This document shows, piece after piece, positions 1-4,824 of a DNA stretch of 7,718 nucleotides. The notes under the pieces were generated by a model, which worked only from the letters and a program-made list of their open reading frames with translations, was not told the DNA's origin and searched no databases. The DNA comes from Pseudomonadota bacterium. Its GTDB lineage: Bacteria > Bdellovibrionota > Oligoflexia > Oligoflexales > Oligoflexaceae. The translations under genes and the position numbers were made by a program. Position 1 is the first letter of the stretch. Each line of letters begins with the position of its first letter. The stretch is from assembly GCA_029556045.1 (NCBI GenBank), contig JAKQGS010000026.1, positions 1 to 7,718 on the forward strand. Reading direction: 5' to 3'.

Positions 1-1
1 G

Positions 2-727
2 AAGTTCAATCGCTTTCATGGCCAGTTCCCAAGGTTGATCGAGAATGAATATTTTATGACGCAGGTCGCCCGAAAGCTCGGCTTGAAGACCATCAATTGC
101 CAGCTTCTTACGATTGCGAACACACTTGTGTTCATGTCGGAACGGTATGACCGGGTTGTAGAGAATCAGAACTGGCCAATGCGATTACATCAAGAAGATT
201 TTTGTCAGGCTTTGGGACGTTCTCATTTGACGAAATACGAGAAGGAAGGGGGTCCAGCGCTGGGCGATTGTGTTAACTTGGTCAGAAATCATCTCAGTTT
301 GCGGGACGTTGATCAGATTGTCCGATGGATCCTTTTCAATCTGATCCTTGGGAATTCCGATGCCCACGGCAAAAACATTTCTTTCCTCTACGATGCATCG
401 AGAAAAATACGATTGGCTCCGTTTTATGACCTGGTTTGCACGCGGGCATACGACGGAATCGATCGTAACCTGGCGATGGCTATAGGGGGACGTTTTGATC
501 CTGATACGATCGGACAGGATCAATTGCATCAGTTGGCAAGCAACATCCAGGTGACCACTCCCTTTCTGCGAGAACAGTTGAAGGCGATGTTGGGAGGTTT
601 GCCGGTAGCGATTGCGTATGGGAAGGAGTGTCTTGAGAGGTCTGGCGTACCTCAAAACCAGATGGAGCATGTTTATGTAAAAATAAACAAATTAGTAAAA
701 AGATCGCAGAGGTTGCTTTCGGCTTAG
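2..727 (+). CDS. HipA-family serine/threonine kinase toxin, C-terminal part (5' end cut by window edge)
   Basis: The reading frame is open to the left edge. The TTG at 35 is the first start-like codon inside the window, but 11 coherent family-like residues (KFNRFHGQFPR) precede it, so the gene begins upstream. The 241 visible residues match the HipA C-terminal kinase domain. They include a RYDR strand motif, then HQEDFCQALG, then the catalytic-loop signature GNSDAHGKN (Asp codon 359-361, Asn codon 374-376), and the metal-binding LAPFYDL (Asp codon 428-430), the HipA counterpart of a kinase DFG motif. All key active-site residues seen here are intact. In known HipA proteins this kinase phosphorylates an aminoacyl-tRNA synthetase such as GltX and is held in check by a HipB-type DNA-binding antitoxin. 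The ATP P-loop, the N-terminal subdomain and any antitoxin gene would lie left of the window, so canonical HipA and the split HipT type cannot be told apart. The gene is near 48% G+C in sampled lines, lower than dnaE, which is compatible with an acquired accessory gene. It ends convergently 56 bases from the next gene. Confidence 0.9.
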   Translation, partial: KFNRFHGQFPRLIENEYFMTQVARKLGLKTINCQLLTIANTLVFMSERYDRVVENQNWPMRLHQEDFCQALGRSHLTKYEKEGGPALGDCVNLVRNHLSLRDVDQIVRWILFNLILGNSDAHGKNISFLYDASRKIRLAPFYDLVCTRAYDGIDRNLAMAIGGRFDPDTIGQDQLHQLASNIQVTTPFLREQLKAMLGGLPVAIAYGKECLERSGVPQNQMEHVYVKINKLVKRSQRLLSA

Positions 728-783
728 TTCAGAGGAACGATGGTATTCCTGAATATGGAATGACAAATGAAATGGCCTCTACT

Positions 784-1275
784 CTACCGCGGTAGGTTGT
801 TGTCTTCGAGGTGGCATTGATCGACGGGGACCTCCCAGCTCTGGGTGGTTTCGCCGTTGATTTCAAAAAGGATATGGGTTGCGGCATCATTGAGAAGTGT
901 TGTGAGCCTAACGGTGGTGAGCTCCAGAGACTGGGGATCTACCGCATGGCAGGTGTTGGAAAACTGACTTTCACGGGCTGACGATGGCTCGCAGCGCACC
1001 AGTGGGATCAGGGTGGTGGGTATCACCTCCAGGTGATCCGGGGATTTTTTCGTCACCGCCACAATCGTAAAAAGATCGTAAGTAATGGGTAAAATCTGTA
1101 ACTCTCCCCCATACGGATTGGTCTGCTGATCAGGAAATCCTGCCGGGATGGTGCAGATGAGGGATTGGGGGGCTTGATCGCCATTGGGTGATACCAGTCC
1201 CGCGTGGGCCGATTGAGAGCCAACGAGGATAAAAAATACAAATCCAATCAATAGCTTGAAGTCATTGTGGCGCAT
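784..1275 (-). CDS. Secreted four-cysteine protein of unknown function
   Basis: The frame stays open upstream to 1395. The ATG at 1275 is the better start because a strong Shine-Dalgarno (1284-1292) sits 7-11 bases before it and a near-consensus promoter (1306-1335) lies inside the longer frame. The ATG at 1284 overlaps the Shine-Dalgarno itself. From 1275 the product is 163 residues. It starts with a textbook Sec signal: a short charged start, a hydrophobic core LLIGFVFFILVG, and a predicted AHA cleavage site after residue 25. The mature part, about 138 residues, has four cysteines (residues 41, 95, 109, 154), which could form two disulfides in the periplasm or outside the cell. The C-terminal part alternates polar and hydrophobic residues like a beta-rich fold. 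I see no lipobox, catalytic motif or internal repeat, and do not recognise a family. It follows the CAP lipoprotein gene by 139 bases but has its own promoter, so it is probably transcribed independently. It is certain to be protein-like; its function is unknown. Confidence 0.8.
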   Translation of the reverse strand: MRHNDFKLLIGFVFFILVGSQSAHAGLVSPNGDQAPQSLICTIPAGFPDQQTNPYGGELQILPITYDLFTIVAVTKKSPDHLEVIPTTLIPLVRCEPSSARESQFSNTCHAVDPQSLELTTVRLTTLLNDAATHILFEINGETTQSWEVPVDQCHLEDNNLPR

Positions 1276-1283
1276 GGGTTTCA

Positions 1284-1292
1284 TCACCTCCC
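1284..1292 (-). promoter_or_regulatory. Strong Shine-Dalgarno that fixes the start at 1275
   Basis: On the minus strand this reads GGGAGGTGA and continues with T, giving a long match to the 16S rRNA 3' end. It lies 7-11 bases before the ATG at 1275, depending on how it is counted. It overlaps the alternative in-frame ATG at 1284, which cannot use it. This is why the 163-residue form is preferred over longer forms. Confidence 0.75.
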
Positions 1293-1305
1293 TTGGGGTG
1301 GAAGG

Positions 1306-1335
1306 CTTATAAGGCATCAGCAGGGTGGCTGTCAA
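1306..1335 (-). promoter_or_regulatory. Sigma-70-type promoter of the four-cysteine secreted protein gene
   Basis: On the minus strand a perfect -35 box TTGACA (1335-1330) is followed after 18 bases by TATAAG (1311-1306), a 5/6 match to the -10 consensus. A start of transcription near 1299 would give a 5' leader of about 25 bases carrying the Shine-Dalgarno at 1292-1284. The whole arrangement is compact and self-consistent. It suggests vegetative, fairly strong transcription. The prediction is from sequence pattern only, and it assumes this host's main sigma factor uses the usual boxes. Confidence 0.7.
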
Positions 1336-1414
1336 CGAAAGCCGGCCATGAAATGAATCCCCTAGGGTGGGGAGGCAGCGAGTTGACGGGTTCAATTGAA
1401 GGTGTGGATTGGCG

Positions 1415-2059
1415 TTATTCGATGGTTCCCATCATGAAAATTTGGGTGGCCAGAATAAATCCCCCCACTTCGTAGATGCCAGCTCCCAGCAGATTAAAAC
1501 CTCCCGCGAGATTGGCGCGGTGGCCCGGGCTGGTGATCCAAGTGGCCACCATTTTTTTTCCCAGTGCGTCGGCGTCGTTTGACGTTTTAGTCATGGCCAA
1601 TAAATTTTCGCTCATGGTTTTGGCTTTTACCACAGCGTCGGGAAACCTTGCTTTAAGAGCTTCAAGGCGTTCGCTGGGGAAACCGCTATGGCTGATACCT
1701 CCTGCTGCAGCCTCCTGCCGTGACCAGTTCCAGGCTGCATAAGAAAGGTGCGAGTCCAGGGTTAACATGGTGGTCAACCCCAGAGAGGCGCGGTATTCGT
1801 TGGTATATTTTAGAATGGCAGCCTCGACATCGCAGGCAAATGTATTGCCATCGATACAGGATGATGAGGCCTCACCATCGGTCCCTCCGGCTGGGTTGGG
1901 GAATTGATTTCCATTTTCGCGAGAGATGGTTCCTGCCGGAGCCTGATCAGCATCAGCCGCTTTGTTGTCGTCCTCTTTGGAGCAAGAGGTCGTGAATAAT
2001 AATATTGATATCAAAATCGTTCGAAGTTTCTGGGTCGTGCGGAATTCTTGAGACGTCAT
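1415..2059 (-). CDS. CAP/SCP-domain (PR-1-like, YkwD-type) lipoprotein
   Basis: The product is 214 residues if started at the ATG at 2059, which has a GGGAGGGG Shine-Dalgarno seven bases upstream (2065-2072). The frame could start 13 codons earlier at 2098, but that start lacks such support. Residues 1-26 form a lipoprotein signal: basic residues, a hydrophobic core TILISILLF, then TTSC with the lipidated Cys at 26. Thr at -3 is a slightly weak lipobox. Ser at +2 predicts outer-membrane sorting under the E. coli rule. Residues 27-75 are a low-complexity, Gly/Asp/Pro-rich linker ending in a Cys pair (68, 76) that may form a disulfide. Residues 79-210 are a CAP domain: NEYRASLGL, SHSGF (His124), SENLLA (Glu151), the SPGHRANL motif (His180), then GAGIYEVGG and ATQIF. 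The His-Glu-His cavity residues are all present. Bacterial CAP proteins are cell-surface or periplasmic; their molecular activity is poorly known, so family assignment is secure but the role is not. Confidence 0.88.
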   Translation of the reverse strand: MTSQEFRTTQKLRTILISILLFTTSCSKEDDNKAADADQAPAGTISRENGNQFPNPAGGTDGEASSSCIDGNTFACDVEAAILKYTNEYRASLGLTTMLTLDSHLSYAAWNWSRQEAAAGGISHSGFPSERLEALKARFPDAVVKAKTMSENLLAMTKTSNDADALGKKMVATWITSPGHRANLAGGFNLLGAGIYEVGGFILATQIFMMGTIE

Positions 2060-2064
2060 TTCAT

Positions 2065-2072
2065 CCCCTCCC
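2065..2072 (-). promoter_or_regulatory. Shine-Dalgarno of the CAP lipoprotein gene
   Basis: The minus strand reads GGGAGGGG followed by ATGAA and then the ATG at 2059, so GGAGG sits 7 bases upstream of the start. It supports 2059 over the upstream in-frame start at 2098. The leader GGGAGGNGATGAA is nearly the same as that of the neighbouring secreted-protein gene. Confidence 0.7.
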
Positions 2073-2149
2073 GGTGCCTGCGAAAAAAATGAGGTCACAA
2101 CAGCACCACTCCTGCCTTATCGGGACGTGCGGGGGGATCACTTGAGGAG

Positions 2150-2220
2150 GCTAGGAAAGTCTAATGATAGTAATGGGATAATTTAGATAATTGAAATTGA
2201 AAAATGGGGTCGATTTATAC
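2150..2220 (-). promoter_or_regulatory. A/T-rich block, probable promoter region of the CAP lipoprotein gene
   Basis: The 214-base gap 2060-2273 separates the NFACT gene end from the lipoprotein start. Its central part is markedly A/T-rich compared with the surrounding coding sequence. On the minus strand it holds -10-like strings (TATAAA at 2219-2214 and TATCAT near 2168-2163). I could not pair either with a convincing -35 box at 16-18 bases. A promoter here is expected from the spacing and composition, but the exact boxes are not established. Confidence 0.3.
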
Positions 2221-2241
2221 GGACGGTAAAGGAACGCAGCT

Positions 2242-2261
2242 GCTTGCCAAATGAGGCAAAC
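2242..2261 (-). terminator. Weak stem-loop just after the NFACT gene, possible operon end
   Basis: On the minus strand GTTTGCC, a six-base loop TCATTT, and GGCAAGC can form a 7-base-pair stem with one G-T wobble, starting 13 bases after the NFACT stop codon. No run of T follows on that strand, so it is not a classical Rho-independent terminator. It may be an mRNA 3'-end stabilising hairpin, or chance. Confidence 0.25.
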
Positions 2262-2273
2262 TTCCTCTGAAAT

Positions 2274-3728
2274 CTATTTGGGAACAGATGAAGCTGTGGT
2301 TGCGGTCAGGATGCGATCCGCCTCCTCCTGGGTGTAACGGAAAAAAATGGTTTCCGATCGCTCCACCAGCCAGAGGCCGGCTGGCATGTCTTTGCGTTTT
2401 TTGACGTGCGCCTTGCGGGTGACATACACTTCCCCCGCCTGGTCCTGTTTGATTTTGGAATAATGCAGAGCCAGAATGGCGGCCTCCCGCAGCGTGGATG
2501 GATCCAGTGACTCACGATTCTCCCGGGTGGCGGGAATGATCACATGGGAGCCGGTCACACCGACGGCATGCAGCCAGTAGTCATTGGCTTTGGCTTTTTT
2601 GGTGAGTTCGTCATTTTCCGAAGCCCCCTTCCCCACCAGGATCCTTTGACCGGTGCTGGCATAGTAGGTCCGAAAGGGAGAGGCCACAGGAGCTGAGCTC
2701 TGACGAACCGGAGCCGCCTGCATTTGGGGCAGTTTGTGGCGCACAAAAAAGGCCGCCCGCTCGGCCGGTGACAATGGTTCATTGGCGAGACGGGCGATGT
2801 CCGTTTCAACCGCGTGAATATTGGCGGTGATCTGAGCCAGTTGTCGTTCGCCCATGGTGCGGGCTTTTTTTTGTTTTTTGATGCGGGTGAAATAAGCGTC
2901 GAGGTTGGAGCCCAGGGACTGATCCGGATCGAGGTCGATGCAAAGATCCGCATCCAAACCCGTCTGCAGGCCGTTGAGCAGCAGACAGTGATCGCTTTCC
3001 TTAACGAGATAACTGTAACTTTGCAGCATGCGGGCTTTGGTCTCAAGGTCGTGGAGATTCTCTTCAGAGGGGACCAGGGTCTTTTGCTTGTCAAAGGTTT
3101 TGCGAAGGGTTTTCAGGCGTCGCCGCAGGCGATTCAGCAGATCCCGCTGCTCCTGATCGATTCCGGGTGAGGTTTCCGCCGCCTCAGTAGGAGTCGGGGC
3201 TTCAGGAGAAAGGGAACGAGACAGGGTGACCATTAGTTCACCGCTGATTTCGCGAAATCGGGGGCTGGCAAAATCCGGCAAGGGCTCATCCCGCTTGCGC
3301 CGTTTGGTAAACGTGCCCTCCATGCCCCAGCCCATGTAGATGTCACCGTTTTGATGTACGATCAGTCCGAGGGGAGGTTTGCCGGCACGGGCCTGCACGT
3401 ACCATTGAGCCTCCTCCTCCCCCGAGGCCCGAAACCGCAGCCAAATATCCTGCGTCTGTGTATCCACAAAGATACCGGTGATCAGTCCCTGGCGCAGGTA
3501 TTTGCGTGCGATATTGGTAAAGGCAGCATCCGCATGCAGACCATCCGGTTTGACGTCCGTCAGCGTCAGACCAAAGTCCACCTGGGTGAGATTCAACACC
3601 ACATAAAACTTTTTGGGTAATTCCAGAGGGCGACGATCGTTATGGCGGAGGATCTGCCAAACCACCGCGTAGTGGGGGCTTTGCCAGCATTTACCGGTGG
3701 CCAGAACCACATGAACCGATTCCGTCAT
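2274..3728 (-). CDS. Divergent NFACT-domain protein (RqcH/Rqc2/FbpA family)
   Basis: This 484-residue protein has NFACT architecture. Residues 1 to about 165 resemble NFACT-N, including NIARKYLRQGLITGI (72-86), the counterpart of the family's LRKHLEGG region, and LGLIVHQNGDIYM (120-132). Residues 192-320 are charged and helix-forming, a likely coiled coil, with the family's mid-coil signature IDLDPDQSLGSNLDAYF (264-280) and IKKQKKA. Residues 350-470 are the NFACT-R (DUF814) RNA-binding domain: FRTYYASTGQRILVGKGASE, NDYWLHAVGVTGSHVII and AHVKKRKDMPAGLW. In studied bacteria RqcH binds stalled 50S subunits and recruits tRNA-Ala to add C-terminal alanine tails that mark nascent chains for decay. 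Two differences stand out: it is shorter than the usual 550-580 residues, with no clear helix-hairpin-helix segment, and I cannot find the Asp-Arg pair needed for tailing in B. subtilis RqcH, where TQTQDIW is seen instead. The start ATG at 3728 has AAGGA at 3739-3735. It is the last gene of the dnaE-mtgA operon, 9 bases after mtgA. The family is secure; tailing activity is doubtful. Confidence 0.85.
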   Translation of the reverse strand: MTESVHVVLATGKCWQSPHYAVVWQILRHNDRRPLELPKKFYVVLNLTQVDFGLTLTDVKPDGLHADAAFTNIARKYLRQGLITGIFVDTQTQDIWLRFRASGEEEAQWYVQARAGKPPLGLIVHQNGDIYMGWGMEGTFTKRRKRDEPLPDFASPRFREISGELMVTLSRSLSPEAPTPTEAAETSPGIDQEQRDLLNRLRRRLKTLRKTFDKQKTLVPSEENLHDLETKARMLQSYSYLVKESDHCLLLNGLQTGLDADLCIDLDPDQSLGSNLDAYFTRIKKQKKARTMGERQLAQITANIHAVETDIARLANEPLSPAERAAFFVRHKLPQMQAAPVRQSSAPVASPFRTYYASTGQRILVGKGASENDELTKKAKANDYWLHAVGVTGSHVIIPATRENRESLDPSTLREAAILALHYSKIKQDQAGEVYVTRKAHVKKRKDMPAGLWLVERSETIFFRYTQEEADRILTATTASSVPK

Positions 3729-3734
3729 GGCTGT

Positions 3735-3739
3735 TCCTT
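3735..3739 (-). promoter_or_regulatory. Shine-Dalgarno of the NFACT gene, overlapping the mtgA stop codon
   Basis: The minus strand reads TAAGGAACAGCCATG. The TAA ends mtgA (3740-3738), its last two bases are part of AAGGA, and the NFACT ATG follows at 3728 after 6 bases. The overlap of stop codon and ribosome site supports co-translation on one mRNA. Confidence 0.65.
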
Positions 3740-4823
3740 ATGGAGAAGGCTGTGAGGCGGGTTCACCAGCAGCCTCCTCATCGTCCATTTGCGCTTCGTC
3801 CTCATCCATCTGGCGCTGCAATTCTTCGGCGCTGGGTGCTGGCGCGATGGCCTTGGGTTGTAGATCCGCCGGTGCATCACCGGACAGCACATCCGTCACC
3901 GTCGGGCTAGGCTGTTGCGTCGGGTCCTCATCCGCCGGAGGGCCTTCGGCAGCTCGTTTGGCCGCCTGCAGGGCTTCGATCTGCGCCATCACCTTGCGGT
4001 ACTGATCCACTGGTCGGCCAAAATCCCCAGTGGCCAATGCACTCATGCGCAGAGAATCCGTGATGTAACCATTGGCCCGCATCAGGTCAATGATCTGCGC
4101 AAAACGCCGATGGCCAAACTTGGTGAGTCGCTTTTGACGCAACCCCTTGGACCAGGCATTGGGGCTAGGCAGCACCAGGGCCAGATTGGCCCCATGCTGG
4201 ATGGTCAGCAGTTCCGGTTTGGTGGAAAAGTAATGTTTAGCCGCGGCTTTGATGCCGAACACGCCGTCACCAAATTCCGCCATATTGATATACCATTCCA
4301 GAATCTGATCCTTGGTGAGGATTTTTTCCATGATCAGGGTTCCAATGACTTCACGCGCTTTGCGGATGATGGATTTTTCGTTGGATAGAAACGCCATCTT
4401 CACCACCTGCTGGCTGAGGGTGGAGGCGCCACGCACATAACGGCCTTTGGCCATATTCAGGTGAAAACTTTTAACGATCTCCTCGTAATCCAGACCATTA
4501 TGCTCATAAAACTTGCCGTCTTCCGCCACGATGATGGCGTAGAGGACGTGTCGTGAAACGGTTTTGATAGGCACCCAGGTGGCTGTGCCGGGACCAACTT
4601 TAAAGACCATTTGCCCGGACTTGGGCCAGCGCACGATTTCGATGGGGCCGGAACGCAGGCGCCACACCGGGGGAATAATGATGTAGATGACCAGAAGGCA
4701 GAGGGCAAACACCAGGGCCACCCGATGACGGCGCACAAACCGATTCCATGGTTTGCGGGTCTCCTGCGGCAGTTCGTCACCTGTGATGGGCTGTTCAGTT
4801 TTAGTTTTTTGATCGTCAACCAT
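3738..4823 (-). CDS. mtgA: Monofunctional peptidoglycan glycosyltransferase (GT51) with acidic C-terminal tail
   Basis: This enzyme polymerises lipid II into glycan strands on the outer face of the inner membrane. Residues 1-34 are a charged cytoplasmic start (RFVRRHR), 35-54 a single membrane anchor (VALVFALCLLVIYIII), and about 85-270 a GT51 domain with all motifs. Motif I is IVAEDGKFYEHNGLD with catalytic Glu101. Motif II is RGASTLSQQ (131-139). Motif III is RKAREVIGTLIMEK with the second Glu at 158. Then come ILEWYINMAEFGDGVFGIKA and LALVLPSPNAWS. The EFGDGVFG form is typical of MtgA rather than class A PBPs, and no transpeptidase domain follows. At 361 residues it is longer than E. coli MtgA (about 240). 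The extra length is a C-terminal tail from about 275 that is helical at first (YRKVMAQIEALQAAKRAAEG) and then Pro-, Asp- and Glu-rich. The ATG at 4823 lies one base after the dnaE TGA with no clear Shine-Dalgarno, so translation is probably coupled to dnaE. NFACT follows after 9 bases. Confidence 0.92.
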   Translation of the reverse strand: MVDDQKTKTEQPITGDELPQETRKPWNRFVRRHRVALVFALCLLVIYIIIPPVWRLRSGPIEIVRWPKSGQMVFKVGPGTATWVPIKTVSRHVLYAIIVAEDGKFYEHNGLDYEEIVKSFHLNMAKGRYVRGASTLSQQVVKMAFLSNEKSIIRKAREVIGTLIMEKILTKDQILEWYINMAEFGDGVFGIKAAAKHYFSTKPELLTIQHGANLALVLPSPNAWSKGLRQKRLTKFGHRRFAQIIDLMRANGYITDSLRMSALATGDFGRPVDQYRKVMAQIEALQAAKRAAEGPPADEDPTQQPSPTVTDVLSGDAPADLQPKAIAPAPSAEELQRQMDEDEAQMDDEEAAGEPASQPSP

Positions 4824-4824
4824 G

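Noticed and set aside
35..37. TTG at 35 as the real start of the HipA-family gene
   Set aside because: The frame is open before it and encodes family-like sequence up to the window edge, and a start here would remove the N-terminal half including the ATP-binding loop.
728..783. Possible bidirectional terminator between the convergent genes
   Set aside because: Only 5-base-pair stems are possible (745-749 with 757-761; 731-735 with 776-780), in competition with a 744-755 inverted repeat, and no T run follows on either strand. Termination may be Rho-dependent.
784..795. Perfect 12-base palindrome CTACCGCGGTAG at the end of the secreted-protein gene
   Set aside because: It is short, forms at best a 4-base-pair hairpin and overlaps the last codons and stop. 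A dimeric-protein site at a 3' end is possible but nothing else supports it.
1276..1395. The longer form of the secreted protein starting at 1395
   Set aside because: Its first 40 residues would be encoded across a near-consensus promoter and a strong Shine-Dalgarno, and would put a long polar stretch before the Sec signal. The 1275 start explains all signals.
1391..1400. Palindrome TTCAATTGAA downstream of the CAP lipoprotein gene
   Set aside because: It has no loop or T run for a terminator and is isolated; a ten-base A/T-rich palindrome is expected by chance.
4457..4819. Other open frames inside the minus-strand genes (for example 4457-4819, 2555-3094, 6096-6440)
   Set aside because: They are out-of-frame shadows of genes with clear conserved motifs and have low-complexity Arg/Pro/Ser/Trp-rich translations.
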